Source: Streptococcus anginosus
Lineage (GTDB): Bacteria > Bacillota > Bacilli > Lactobacillales > Streptococcaceae
Assembly: GCF_001697145.1 (NCBI RefSeq)
Contig: NZ_CP012719.1
Coordinates: 1,894,501-1,958,500 of the forward strand
Length of the DNA: 64,000 nt
Direction of reading: 5' to 3'
A model generated the notes under the pieces. It worked only from the letters and a program-made list of their open reading frames with translations, was not told where the DNA came from and searched no databases. Shown here piece after piece: positions 1 through 7,606 of the stretch. A program made the translations under genes and the position numbers. Position 1 is the stretch's first letter. The number at the start of each line of letters is the position of its first letter.

Positions 1-225
1 CCGCCGCAAAGCCAAGGAAACCTCCTCAGGCTCAATTCCTTCACCATTATCAATGACTTGAATGCTCCTGAGTCCTGCTTCTTCAATCTCAACTATAATC
101 TGAGTGGCACCAGCATCAATAGAGTTTTCTATCAACTCTTTGACAACGCTGCTAGGTCGCTCAATGACCTCACCTGCCGCAATCTGATTGGCAAGATTTT
201 CTGGTAATTCTATAATTTTTGACAT
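1..225 (-). CDS. mutL: DNA mismatch repair protein MutL, N-terminal part (gene runs off the window)
   Basis: The first 75 codons are present. They read as the start of the GHKL ATPase domain of MutL, the factor that links MutS mismatch recognition to strand processing. The ATP-binding motifs ENSIDAGAT (about residues 33-41) and VIDNGEGI are visible. The start ATG (223-225) lies inside the attL repeat of the adjacent island. The bases upstream are therefore island DNA: the nearest purine-rich stretch (AAAGGG) sits about 12 nt before the ATG, while the native leader with a better ribosome site is left at the other end of the island (12683-12710). Expression of mutL is thus probably altered while the island is integrated. 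The identity is very secure; the regulatory statement is inference. Confidence 0.95.
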   Translation of the reverse strand, partial: MSKIIELPENLANQIAAGEVIERPSSVVKELIENSIDAGATQIIVEIEEAGLRSIQVIDNGEGIEPEEVSLALRR

Positions 226-231
226 AGTTTT
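208..231. repeat. attL core, 24-bp direct repeat covering the mutL start
   Basis: Identical over 24 bases to 12659-12682. Flanking bases differ immediately on both sides (A/G to the left, T/C to the right). On the minus strand it reads ATG TCA AAA ATT ATA GAA, the first six mutL codons, plus six upstream bases. It is the left crossover site of the island. Confidence 0.9.
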
Positions 232-299
232 TGGTTTTACCCTTTCTAAACGTTGATTTAATAAGGTTCTGATGATGTTTACAGCTATCAAAAACTCAA

Positions 300-321
300 T
301 TTGTTCACCTTTTTGTGGACT
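300..321. repeat. Subterminal 22-bp direct repeat, probable integrase arm site (left)
   Basis: A 22-base sequence with core GTTCACCTTTTTGTGGAC recurs at 12532-12553, in the same orientation, about 70-105 bp inside the right attachment repeat. The core is an imperfect inverted repeat (GTTCAC/GTGGAC around CTTTTT). Tyrosine integrases bind such arm sites near both ends of their element. The left copy overlaps the last bases of the integrase gene. Confidence 0.6.
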
Positions 322-1468
322 AAAGGGAGCTAATGGCTTTCTCAAAGTAAGCTACTGCTTCTTTTTCTTTGTCTCTTGATAGGTGGCTGTAGATGTCTAA
401 GGTCATTGTAATATTGGCATGACCTAAGCGATATTGTAATTCTTTGTATGAGATACCAGCATTCAGCAATAAACTAGCGTGAGTATGGCGGAAAGCGTGA
501 AAGGTAAAGCGAGGGATACCTGCTTCTTTACAACGGGTATCTAAAGCGCTTTGCCTAATTGCCAAATCAAAATATTCTCTTGTAGGGGTGGCAAAGACTA
601 CAGACGGAGCACGCGCCCCGGTCTCGAAAAATAGCTGGCGTTGCCTATTCTTGTATAGACGCAACATATTGACTGTTTTCTTGTCTATGCTAATGGTTCG
701 ATTGGCTGACTTGGTCTTAGCTGTACTAACCGCCTTTAAGCCTTTGTTATACGTTTTATTTACGGTGATTGTACTCTTATCAAGGTCTATGTCAGTCCAT
801 TCTAAGGCGCAGACTTCACCAATCCGTAACCCTGTAGACAAGAGCAAATGATAAAGGACATACTCATAATACAAACCATAACGCTTGTACTGCTTCTTTT
901 CTAGATTATCAAGAAAAGCCTTCAAATCATCTGGAGCAATAAACTTTACCTTGTTATCATCAGCCTTCTTTTGTCTTCTAGGAAGTATAATATCTCTAGC
1001 TGGGTTATTGGTGACAAGTTGCAGCAATATTCCTTGCTGAAAAATCCTCCTGATGATTGACCGTATTGTCACAAAGTTTTCAAAATATCTTGATAACTGA
1101 TTGATAAAAACTTGTATATCACTAGCCGTTATCTTGTCTAGTTGTCTGTTCCCAAAAACTGGGTAAATATGGGTTCTTAGATTGCTCAATGTTGCCTCAT
1201 AGGTTTGTGGCTTAACGGTCAGCTTATAGCTTTCTAGCCATATATCAGCCAGCTCTTGAAAATTCTTGACCATGACTGCCTTTTGAATGGTTGAGCCATT
1301 CAGTTTAAAATCTATCTGGGCTTGTTGAGCTTTTGATTTAACCTCTTTTCTTGTCCGTCCTGTTACGCTGGTTTTTACTTTCTTACCTGTTACCTGGTCA
1401 ACACCGAGATAAACACTAGCACGGTATACAGTTGTACCGTTTTTCTTTTTGACTTCTGTTATTCTCAT
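320..1468 (-). CDS. int: Tyrosine-recombinase integrase of the island
   Basis: A 382-residue phage-type site-specific recombinase that would integrate and excise the island. The catalytic set is complete: Arg215 (GLRIGE), His324 and Arg327 (HAFRH), His350 (LGH) and the nucleophile Tyr360 (DIYSHLS). The N-terminal ~60 residues resemble an arm-binding AP2-like domain and residues ~70-160 a SAM-like core-binding domain. The start ATG is preceded by AAAGGGAT. The gene lies at the element's left end with its 3' end about 90 bp from attL, the usual arrangement for this class. No excisionase is adjacent; the small HTH proteins at 3236 and 8618 are the candidates. It appears functional. Confidence 0.95.
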   Translation of the reverse strand: MRITEVKKKNGTTVYRASVYLGVDQVTGKKVKTSVTGRTRKEVKSKAQQAQIDFKLNGSTIQKAVMVKNFQELADIWLESYKLTVKPQTYEATLSNLRTHIYPVFGNRQLDKITASDIQVFINQLSRYFENFVTIRSIIRRIFQQGILLQLVTNNPARDIILPRRQKKADDNKVKFIAPDDLKAFLDNLEKKQYKRYGLYYEYVLYHLLLSTGLRIGEVCALEWTDIDLDKSTITVNKTYNKGLKAVSTAKTKSANRTISIDKKTVNMLRLYKNRQRQLFFETGARAPSVVFATPTREYFDLAIRQSALDTRCKEAGIPRFTFHAFRHTHASLLLNAGISYKELQYRLGHANITMTLDIYSHLSRDKEKEAVAYFEKAISSL

Positions 1469-1483
1469 GATATCCCTTTCTAT

Positions 1484-1509
1484 CAGCAGGCAAGCCGTAA
1501 AAGTTTTAG
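1484..1509. repeat. Dispersed 26-bp repeat, copy 1
   Basis: CAGCAGGCAAGCCGTAA followed by two variable bases and GTTTTAG. It matches 7471-7496 in 24 of 26 positions. The 12-base start TCAGCAGGCAAG is found in reverse complement inside the candidate small RNA at 12487-12498. Here it lies just upstream of the integrase gene. A protein-binding site or an RNA-pairing site would both fit. Confidence 0.6.
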
Positions 1510-1547
1510 ATTGGGTTTATATCATGCTAGGAGCTACGAGAACGCCC

Positions 1548-3062
1548 CTATTTTCGTTTCATTTCTTCCAGTAGAGAATACATGGCATCAATATGATTAT
1601 ATTTTTGAAATTCAGGATCCTGGTTTTGTGCAATAAAATATACATATTGTCTACCAGATCTGAATTTATCAATGGCTTGTTTTTCCACTAACTTTTTCAA
1701 ATATTTTAAAATTGTATTTTTATGGATTTTTAATTTTTCTTCCAAGATCTCTCTTGTTACGAAACGATTTTCAATTATTAACTCTAATATTTTTTTTTCA
1801 TATTCATTATCAATATCTAGGTTATCTATAAGAGAAGTATCCCATAATGTAAATTCAACAGAGTCTAATTTAGTCTGTAATTTGGGATATTTTAAATGAC
1901 TTTCCTTAACTGCTTCCATTATTTTAGGTATGCCAGTTCCAGCCTTTTCACATAAATTTAAAAACCTAAAGATTTCTTGAATTAGATAGTTCCTTGGATC
2001 AGAATGCGCTCCACTAAAAAAGTCCCTTAGGTCAATTCTAAGTGTTCCACCATTTGTGAATATATATCTGTCGGAATATCTAATTACCATTATCCCTTTT
2101 TCACTCTTATAATCACTATGAATAAGGCTATTAACAAATGCTTCACGAATAGCAATTCGTAATTTTGAAATTCCAATTCGATTTATGGAATTTTCTTGAA
2201 TGTTCGAGTTATCATTTAAAGTTAGATATAATTTTTCAATAACAAGGTAGAAAAAATTAAAAAGATTATCTTCTCCCCAAGTACCGTCATAAATTACTCG
2301 GTCTTTAAAACGATTATTTTCGGTAAACTCTTTTAAAACATATTCTACATTATAGTGAGGAATAAACTCTTTTATCGCAGTATGCGTTCCAAAAATCAAT
2401 AATCCAGCTACTGTAGGTTTTACTTTGTTGTCTGAACGATCTCTTCGTAAAGCATTTATTTTTAAAAGAAATTGCTCGTTATCTAATTTTGAAAAAGGAT
2501 GCTCAGCATTAATATTGTCGAACTTTTCTCTATATCGATTTATTGTTTCTTTATCTAAATCTAAAATAGAGAAATCCTGAACAAGTGTACTATCAAAACT
2601 TTCTTTTGCAGAATCTCTTAACATCGCATTGATTTGTTCTTGTGAACACCTAAAATCACCAGTTCCTTGACGAAAATAGGTAGATGCTATATTTTCGTTG
2701 AGATGTATTGGTTTCTCCTTGTAGTTTACTTTATTAACAGGGATAATGATGATATCTTTTCCTTTTATATTTGTGATTTGGACGCTTTCCTCATTAACCA
2801 CATTTCTATTAATTTTTTTAGGGTTATTAAGTAAACTATATAATTCATCCAATACCTTATCGGAATTATTAACACCAGAAATATAAAAATCTTTATTCTT
2901 GGTGTTTTCTGAGACACCTAAAATTAGCAGACCATTATTTGTATTAGCAAATGAACAAATTGTTTTCATGCCGTCTTTAGGGAAAGAATTTTTAGCTTCT
3001 TTAAATTCAACGCTTTGGCTTTCCCCTGATAATAACAATTTTTGTATATCGTATTCTATCAT
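1548..3062 (-). CDS. AlbA_2/Schlafen-type putative ATP-binding transcriptional regulator
   Basis: About 504 residues if translation starts at the ATG at 3060-3062, which has GGAGT six bases upstream; the longer frame (to 3098) would start inside a repeat and has no ribosome site. Three parts are visible. The N-terminal AlbA_2 (divergent AAA-4) domain carries SQSVEFKEAKNSF and NNGLLILGVSE. A C-terminal HATPase_c_4-like region carries REAFVNSLIHSDY. A winged-helix region (about 430-490) carries TREILEEKLKIHKNTILKYL. The family (COG2865) is common in mobile elements and its biochemical role is mostly unknown; members are called regulators or RecG-like by annotation only. The 26-bp repeats just upstream could be its operators, which is inference. 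Confidence 0.75.
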   Translation of the reverse strand: MIEYDIQKLLLSGESQSVEFKEAKNSFPKDGMKTICSFANTNNGLLILGVSENTKNKDFYISGVNNSDKVLDELYSLLNNPKKINRNVVNEESVQITNIKGKDIIIIPVNKVNYKEKPIHLNENIASTYFRQGTGDFRCSQEQINAMLRDSAKESFDSTLVQDFSILDLDKETINRYREKFDNINAEHPFSKLDNEQFLLKINALRRDRSDNKVKPTVAGLLIFGTHTAIKEFIPHYNVEYVLKEFTENNRFKDRVIYDGTWGEDNLFNFFYLVIEKLYLTLNDNSNIQENSINRIGISKLRIAIREAFVNSLIHSDYKSEKGIMVIRYSDRYIFTNGGTLRIDLRDFFSGAHSDPRNYLIQEIFRFLNLCEKAGTGIPKIMEAVKESHLKYPKLQTKLDSVEFTLWDTSLIDNLDIDNEYEKKILELIIENRFVTREILEEKLKIHKNTILKYLKKLVEKQAIDKFRSGRQYVYFIAQNQDPEFQKYNHIDAMYSLLEEMKRK

Positions 3063-3076
3063 TTTTACTCCAATCA

Positions 3077-3102
3077 ATTCGCACACACATTCGCACACGC
3101 GC
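3077..3102. repeat. 26-bp direct repeat, proximal copy (iteron-like)
   Basis: ATTCGCACAC occurs twice within these 26 bases, and the whole block recurs exactly at 3166-3191, 89 bp away. This gives four copies of a ten-base motif upstream of the AlbA-type gene. It resembles a cooperative operator or replication iterons. Confidence 0.7.
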
Positions 3103-3136
3103 GGAAAAATAAGTTTATCTCCTATTAGGAAACGGC

Positions 3137-3191
3137 GTTATTAAAGGTTTTATTAATAACAGGTTATTCGCACACACATTCGCACACGCGC
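3137..3191. repeat. Inverted repeat followed by the distal 26-bp repeat copy
   Basis: GTTATTAA (3137-3144) and TTAATAAC (3153-3160) form a perfect 8-bp inverted repeat in an AT-rich stretch. The second copy of the 26-bp repeat (3166-3191) follows at once. Repeats plus AT-rich palindrome could be an operator region or an origin; nothing here decides between them. Confidence 0.55.
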
Positions 3192-3235
3192 AGGAAATTT
3201 TAAAACTTTTTGAGTTGCTTTGTTTCACATTTTAA

Positions 3236-3511
3236 TTATAACTTATGCCAGTTGTTGTTATACCAATCTCGCACAGCGTCGCGTGGATAGCGTATTTGTG
3301 TTCCTCTGCCTCTGTCGATTCGTGGAAAATCTTTAAACTGCAAGAAACGCCCCAGAGTACTGGTAGAGCAACCAAGCAATTTTATTAGCTGCTTTTGATT
3401 TAGTTCTAAGGGAAGTGTTTGATCAATATCAATGGCTTTTGTCTTTTCAATGATTACAGCTTGGACCATATCACCGAACTTGTCAGCCATTTGTTGCATT
3501 AATTCATCCAT
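3236..3511 (-). CDS. Small HTH DNA-binding protein (excisionase-like)
   Basis: 91 residues if started at the ATG at 3509-3511. The longer frame adds a hydrophobic leader without support. The C-terminal half contains a MerR/excisionase-style helix-turn-helix: LNQKQLIKLLGCSTSTLGRF, then a wing-like RIDRGRGTQIRYPRDAVRDW. Proteins of this size and shape are phage excisionases or small regulators. It lies between the integrase-side genes and the accessory Abi region, so excisionase is a reasonable guess, but the ribosome site is weak (GAAAG). The function is not proven. Confidence 0.6.
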   Translation of the reverse strand: MDELMQQMADKFGDMVQAVIIEKTKAIDIDQTLPLELNQKQLIKLLGCSTSTLGRFLQFKDFPRIDRGRGTQIRYPRDAVRDWYNNNWHKL

Positions 3512-3742
3512 ATTTTCACACTTTCTGTTTGCATTAAATTGGAATAGTAAAATCACAACTAAACAGACGCACAACATACGACAGTTTATTTTAAGAACTT
3601 GTCCAGAAGATTAATTATTTTGTGTAAATTTTCAAAAAAGCAATCATGCGCCTGCTTAATTCTAATTTCATGCCATAAGGGGTCGTGTTTTCTAATTGTT
3701 GAGGAGTGTTGAGGCTTGAGCTATATAGAATGTTAACATTTG

Positions 3743-4084
3743 CTAACGTTTTAAAATATAAAAGCGCGTGGCTTTTTGAGAGTTGACCCGATAACCTACG
3801 GAGATAATGGCGTCAAGATTGTAATAGCTGACATCCTTAGTTTGGGTTTTATCAGCAATTGCACCGTGTTTTGTGGTTATTTCCATTTTGGAAACAACCA
3901 CTTTTTCTTCTAATTCTCCCTCTTCAAAGATATTTTTTAAGTGTTTACTAATGGCAGGGACACCAACACCAAACAGCCTAGCCATTTCTTTCTGACTAGC
4001 CCAGATAGTTTCCCCGCGTATAATAACGCTAGCTGTTTCTTGGTTGTTATCTGCTGAATAGATTAAAAATTGTAATTCGTTCAT
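3743..4084 (-). pseudogene. Truncated RhuM-family gene
   Basis: The 113-residue product starts at the ATG at 4082-4084 behind AAAGGAAG. It matches the N-terminal part of RhuM/DNA-damage-inducible-type proteins: WASQKEMARLFGVGVPAISK, then YYNLDAIISVGYRVNSQKATRF. In family members the last segment continues as FRIWAT and about 150-200 more residues follow. Here the frame ends after YILKR, and 3600-3742 shows no continuation. The gene is therefore a 3'-deleted remnant. It follows the Abi gene by 20 bp in the same direction and may once have been co-transcribed cargo. RhuM function is poorly defined; some are linked to phage or virulence loci. Confidence 0.75.
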
Positions 4085-4104
4085 GGCTTCCTTTCTGTGG
4101 TTTA

Positions 4105-5085
4105 TTATTGTGGTAGTTTCATAGTGATGACATGCCAATTATCAGGAAAACCGAGCGTACTCAGAATAGTATTTGTATGGATTGGGTACCCTCTTTTTGA
4201 AAGGTAGTTGTCCAGATAAAAAAGGCGTTTCAATACCGTATTATGTAAGATTGCATATTGTGTTTTACTTAAAAAACATTGTAATGTTAAGAATGTATTA
4301 TATACGTCACTTCTAGGGGAGTTAGGAAGAATTCCGTAGCGGTCATGTAAAGTTGGAAAATAAACAAGGTTATTTTTACATTTGAAATCTAAAAGTCGTG
4401 AATCATGGGCGCAAATATTACGAATTTCAAAAATGTTTTCAATAAAGGACAAGAGTACATTTCCGGTAAAAAATGATTGTATTGCCATTTTTTCAGAAAT
4501 AAAGGTGTAATGACGTTTGGCAATTGTATTTTGAATTGCTGGAAGATATTTGATTACAAGTTTTAGCTCTCCAAATGTAAGATGTTCCACCATAACCCAG
4601 AAGGGGATTCCGCCATGATTTCTTTGATGGTTCTTTATTGGGTTGTTTCCAAGTTGTCTATTATATTTTGAAATGATTTTTTGAAATCTGTTTACCAAAA
4701 ATGTAACATCTCGACTTTGGTTTCTACTATTGGAGTCGTAAGTATAGAAGTCCGTGGATAGATAATCCGTGGGATTATCCTTATACTTTTCTGCTAATGT
4801 ATATGCAGTTATTGATTTTATATGTTTTTCAGCTTCCAAAATAGCCTTTAAGAAAATAAACTTAAGCTCTCTATCTAGAAAATACAACATGGAAATATCA
4901 TCGAAGGTGGTACCAAGGAAATACTTATTTGTTGTTTGCCAAAAATATCGACTATATCCATTGATAATTGAATAGTAATTATTGGTCATTAGATAAAGTT
5001 TATTATTTTGGTAATCCGTTAGCTTAAGTCCTCTATTGTGTAAAATATTTAGTTGTTCATGTACGTTTTTGAATGGACGAACCAA
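4105..5085 (-). CDS. Abi_2 (AbiD/AbiF) family abortive-infection protein
   Basis: About 326 residues. The family (PF07751) includes lactococcal AbiD/AbiF, which abort phage infection. The hallmark HEPN-type RNase motif R-N-x-x-x-H is present as IRNICAHDSRL (about residue 225). Opening residues VRPFKNVHEQLNILHNRGL are typical. I place the start at TTG 5083-5085 because AAGGAGG lies eight bases upstream; a GTG at 5092-5094 overlaps that ribosome site and is less likely. A structured RNA with its own promoter precedes the gene (5100-5196), the arrangement known for abiF-linked RNAs. It is probably a phage-defence cargo gene of the island. Length and motif look intact. Confidence 0.85.
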   Translation of the reverse strand: MVRPFKNVHEQLNILHNRGLKLTDYQNNKLYLMTNNYYSIINGYSRYFWQTTNKYFLGTTFDDISMLYFLDRELKFIFLKAILEAEKHIKSITAYTLAEKYKDNPTDYLSTDFYTYDSNSRNQSRDVTFLVNRFQKIISKYNRQLGNNPIKNHQRNHGGIPFWVMVEHLTFGELKLVIKYLPAIQNTIAKRHYTFISEKMAIQSFFTGNVLLSFIENIFEIRNICAHDSRLLDFKCKNNLVYFPTLHDRYGILPNSPRSDVYNTFLTLQCFLSKTQYAILHNTVLKRLFYLDNYLSKRGYPIHTNTILSTLGFPDNWHVITMKLPQ

Positions 5086-5099
5086 AAAAGACACCTCCT

Positions 5100-5163
5100 T
5101 ATACTGGAGATGCCTTCCGCAATCGGGACCCGTAGGTTTTTCCGAAAGCTATTCCTTAAGTAT
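5100..5163 (-). ncRNA. Structured leader/antitoxin-like RNA upstream of the Abi_2 gene (abiF-RNA-like)
   Basis: From a transcription start near 5163 the minus-strand RNA can close AUACU (5163-5159) with AGUAU (5105-5101), and inside it GCUUUC (5149-5144) with GAAGGC (5117-5112). A CGGG/CCCG-rich core lies within. The last stem ends just before the AAGGAGG of the Abi gene. Conserved RNAs upstream of abiF genes are known (abiF RNA motif). Assignment to that family is by position and structure only. Confidence 0.55.
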
Positions 5164-5167
5164 CTCC

Positions 5168-5196
5168 ATTGTAAAATATTTTTATGTTTTCGTCAA
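5168..5196 (-). promoter_or_regulatory. Promoter of the abi leader RNA/abi gene
   Basis: On the minus strand TTGACG (5196-5191), 17-bp spacer, TACAAT (5173-5168). A perfect 7-bp inverted repeat TGGAGAT/ATCTCCA (5168-5162 and 5111-5105) starts at the last base of the -10 box, so it may act as a DNA operator as well as in the RNA. Confidence 0.7.
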
Positions 5197-5293
5197 TATT
5201 TTTGCGTTTATTTTGTAAAATTTTATGCTGATTCAGTTCCTTTCCCGTGTGGTGCGTGGGTAAGCTATCAATCGTTTTTAAACTCCAAAGTGA

Positions 5294-5372
5294 TATAATG
5301 GTTATGTAATTGCCTAAACTTTTCGCTTATTTTCAGTTAGGTACTATTAAACTAGCTTGTCTTTTTTGTTGC
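5294..5372 (+). promoter_or_regulatory. Possible plus-strand promoter and hairpin between cI-like and abi genes
   Basis: TGATATAAT (extended -10, TATAAT at 5294-5299) has no good -35. It is followed by an imperfect hairpin (CCTAAACT / AGTTAGG, about 5312-5342) and a T-rich run near 5361-5370. It could make a short RNA convergent with the repressor gene, or be chance. Otherwise the 5197-5378 gap shows no gene. Confidence 0.25.
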
Positions 5373-5378
5373 TATTAT

Positions 5379-6005
5379 TCAATTCTCTTGACTTTTCTTG
5401 AATTTTTCTAACTCTTCAAGATAGTCTTCTGCCCAAATCCCAGTTTTTTGATATCGGTCAATTCTGTCTATATATCTCCGATTAAAGTTAGCTTCAATCT
5501 CCAAATCCATGATCATATCCATATTATTCTCTGTATAGTCAAGACTAGAAATATATTCCTCTAAGAGATTGGCCTGTGATTCGTAGAATTTTTTCATACC
5601 GTTTAAATCCTTAGCAGGAATAGGATTTCGGAGATTATAGTTATATAGATTTATAATATCATTCAAGTCTGATCTGATAAAAAATGCACTATCGATAGCT
5701 TGTTTGGTATTTTCAAAAGCTTCTTCATCTAGTTCTTCTTTAGTTTTTTCCATGTAATCTAGGATATAGTCCCAGTTATATCGACTTCTAGCAGAACTGC
5801 CATATAATAGCTGCTCAACGCTGAGATTTCCTAGTTTTGCTATTTTTAACAAATTTTCTTTGTTAGGCAAATTACGCCCCTTTTCCCAATTATTAACAGT
5901 CCCCTTACTGGTATTAAATGCTTTGCCAAATTCCTCCATAGTTGCACCTTGGTCAAGTCTAATACTTTTAATTCGGTTTCCTACTTCAATATTATTCACT
6001 TCCAT
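5379..6005 (-). CDS. cI-like repressor with N-terminal HTH
   Basis: 208 residues. An XRE-type helix-turn-helix occupies residues ~9-65 (IKSIRLDQGATMEEFGKAFN, then NTSKGTVNNWEKGRNLPNKE). The C-terminal 140 residues are helical and acidic, with no LexA-type peptidase motif seen. It is divergent from a small Cro-like gene across 115 bp holding overlapping promoters, the classic lysogeny-switch layout. It probably represses the rightward (replication) operon of the island. Induction in SpyCI/PICI islands is often by a helper-phage protein rather than RecA; the lack of a peptidase domain here fits that, as inference. Start ATG is preceded by ACGAGGTA. Confidence 0.8.
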   Translation of the reverse strand: MEVNNIEVGNRIKSIRLDQGATMEEFGKAFNTSKGTVNNWEKGRNLPNKENLLKIAKLGNLSVEQLLYGSSARSRYNWDYILDYMEKTKEELDEEAFENTKQAIDSAFFIRSDLNDIINLYNYNLRNPIPAKDLNGMKKFYESQANLLEEYISSLDYTENNMDMIMDLEIEANFNRRYIDRIDRYQKTGIWAEDYLEELEKFKKSQEN

Positions 6006-6024
6006 TTTTTTACCTCGTATTTAA

Positions 6025-6090
6025 ATTATAACTATTTTTTGTTTTTAAGTAAAGAAAAGTATTGACTTTTTAAAAAATATTGGTTACAAT
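6025..6090. promoter_or_regulatory. Divergent promoters and operator of the cI/cro switch
   Basis: Plus: TTGACT (6062-6067), 17 bp, TACAAT (6085-6090). Minus: TTTACT (6053-6048), 17 bp, TATAAT (6030-6025). The perfect inverted repeat AAAAGT-ATTG-ACTTTT (6055-6070) overlaps the rightward -35 and abuts the leftward -35, so a repressor dimer there could control both. TATGCAAAAGTA recurs at 6096-6107 and 6329-6340, flanking the cro-like gene. Confidence 0.75.
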
Positions 6091-6120
6091 CAAGGTATGC
6101 AAAAGTAAAGGAGGTGTGAA

Positions 6121-6321
6121 ATGGTAAATAAGATAAAAGGTTATCGAAATATGTTGGGTTTATCTCAAGAACAATTAGGAAAACAATTGGGCATAAGTAA
6201 GCAAGCTTATTACAATAAAGAGAGTGGAAAAAATTCTTTTTCTGATTCTGAAAAGTTAAAGTTTAAAACTTTGTTATTACCATTGTTTCCTGACATAACC
6301 ATTGAAGACATATTTTTTTGA
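6121..6321 (+). CDS. Small Cro-like HTH regulator
   Basis: 66 residues consisting almost entirely of one XRE helix-turn-helix (IKGYRNMLGLSQEQLGKQLG, SKQAYYNKESGKNSFSD). The start is preceded by AAAGGAGGTGTGAA. First gene of the rightward operon, divergent from the cI-like repressor, which is the position of Cro. A repeated TATGCAAAAGTA on both sides of it may be its binding site. It probably antagonises the repressor and tunes early expression. Confidence 0.75.
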   Translation: MVNKIKGYRNMLGLSQEQLGKQLGISKQAYYNKESGKNSFSDSEKLKFKTLLLPLFPDITIEDIFF

Positions 6322-6368
6322 GAAAAAGTATGCAAAAGTATTTTAAACACATAGGAAGGAGAGACACA

Positions 6369-6428
6369 ATCGCAATACTACACTACATTTACAGATTTCT
6401 TAAGTGGCGCTTCACCACTGGGGATTGA
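6369..6428 (+). other. Possible 19-residue micro-ORF with ATC in the start position; leader hairpins
   Basis: AAGGAG lies seven bases before ATC GCA ATA CTA; the frame runs 19 codons to TGA and includes FLKWRFTTGD. No ATG, GTG or TTG is in place, so either the start codon has mutated or ATC is used weakly. Two hairpins follow: AGTGG/CCACT (6403-6419) and TCGGAA-GAAAT-TTCCGA (6434-6450), upstream of the rha start. Confidence 0.3.
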
Positions 6429-6473
6429 ACTACTCGGAAGAAATTTCCGACCAGAATAAAAAGGAGCCAAACA

Positions 6474-7091
6474 ATGGAATTAGTTTACATGGACGGCAAG
6501 AAAGAGCCGTACACTACTAGCGAGATAGTTGCTGAATGTGCTGCTATTAGTCATCACGCTATATAAGAGCATATTAGAAAGCGTAAAGACCGCTTAGAAA
6601 GATACGGAATAATCGCATTTGAAATGCGTAAATTAAATGGGCGGGGTAGACCCGAAAAGCTTTACCGACTGAACGAGCAACAAGCAACTTTGCTGATTAC
6701 ATTCTTAAAAAACACCAAGCAAGTCGCAAACTTTAAAGAAAATCTTGTCAAAGCATTCTTTGAAATGCGGGACGAGGTGGCAGAGTTTAAGCTGCAGCGT
6801 GCTTTAGAGCGACCTAAACGCAAAACCTTACACGACAGTATAGAGATATGGCTGGTTGCTCCTAACCATGCTCACAGTACAATGAACAATCTTTTACTGA
6901 AAGGTGCTAGCGGTATGAATAAGCGCCAACTGATGGCGGCGCGTGGTGGCTATAATGGCATTGATAGCCTAACCAGTACCGAGCTAGCCAGATTTCAAGA
7001 CTTAGAAGATATGGCTATTGCTATGATTAAGCTAGGCATGACTTATCAGGAAATAAAATCCATGGTCTTTAGACCACAACAAGGAGGATAA
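6474..7091 (+). pseudogene. Rha-family phage regulatory protein gene with an in-frame stop
   Basis: The 206-codon frame starts at ATG 6474 behind AAAAAGGAGCC. It is interrupted by TAA at 6564-6566, after 30 codons. The frame then continues unbroken as EHIRKRKDRLERYGIIAFEM and on to QVANFKENLVKAFFEMRDEV, which is characteristic of the Rha family (phage regulators, N-terminal HTH-like domain). A single C-to-T change (CAA to TAA) would explain the stop. Re-initiation at ATG 6624 lacks a ribosome site. The gene is therefore probably inactive, or needs read-through; a sequencing error is possible. Its loss might affect island induction. Confidence 0.8.
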
Positions 7092-7095
7092 AAAA

Positions 7096-7263
7096 ATGTA
7101 TCTATCAAACGAACAAGAAAAAGCTCATCTATACGCTATGATCGACCTTGCAAACAATGCTATTTTACAAGGTGATAAAAAACAAGCACTAACTAGCCTT
7201 TATTTTATCAAAACAGGGCTTGAATATATTTTAAATGACAACGATAACTCAAAAGCTGAATAA
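7096..7263 (+). CDS. Small hypothetical protein (55 aa)
   Basis: ATG with AAGGAGGATAAAAAA directly upstream, immediately after the rha frame, so translationally linked. The product (start MYLSNEQEKAHLYAMIDLAN, end NDNDNSKAE) is helical and soluble. I recognise no family. Such short proteins are common in the early operons of streptococcal phages and islands. Confidence 0.65.
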   Translation: MYLSNEQEKAHLYAMIDLANNAILQGDKKQALTSLYFIKTGLEYILNDNDNSKAE

Positions 7264-7606
7264 GCAGCAAGCGCTAGAATCGATTTTAAGCTGATTTTCG
7301 CCAATAAGATATAGCCAAAATCAACTTGAAATGTCTCAAGGATATAATTATATCCCTAACCGTTTCAACCGCTCAAAACGCCTATTAGAGTGCTTAAAAA
7401 CAGAATAAAACAAAAAGGCTTAACCAACCGACCAAGTAGGAAGCCCTTTCACACAAATACTAAAACAATACAGCAGGCAAGCCGTAAGGGTTTTAGTAAA
7501 GATTTATAGCTAGATTATACCATATCTAGGACATTTTGACCATACGGAGGGCGCTACCCCTTAAAAAGGGCATAAATACAAGAAAATTTAAACGAGGTAA
7601 AACACC
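7264..7606 (+). other. Gene-free stretch with palindromes and a dispersed repeat
   Basis: No convincing reading frame. It holds a perfect 16-bp palindrome GGATATAATTATATCC (7340-7355), the 26-bp repeat copy 2 (7471-7496), an inverted repeat CTAGAT/ATCTAG (7510-7529) and CCCTT-AAA-AAGGG near 7557-7570. It could be an untranslated leader or an origin/regulatory region between two parts of the operon. Confidence 0.45.
7471..7496. repeat. Dispersed 26-bp repeat, copy 2
   Basis: Matches 1484-1509 in 24 of 26 positions. As part of the rightward transcript its CAGCAGGCAAG would be perfectly complementary over 11 bases to the candidate small RNA at 12436-12535. Confidence 0.6.

Noticed and set aside
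588..851. Plus-strand reading frame opposite the integrase
   Set aside because: It is a shadow of the integrase gene, with no ribosome site and no family likeness.
5294..5372. A definite small RNA between abi and the repressor
   Set aside because: There is only an extended -10 and a weak hairpin; no proper terminator. It is kept as a low-confidence regulatory feature.
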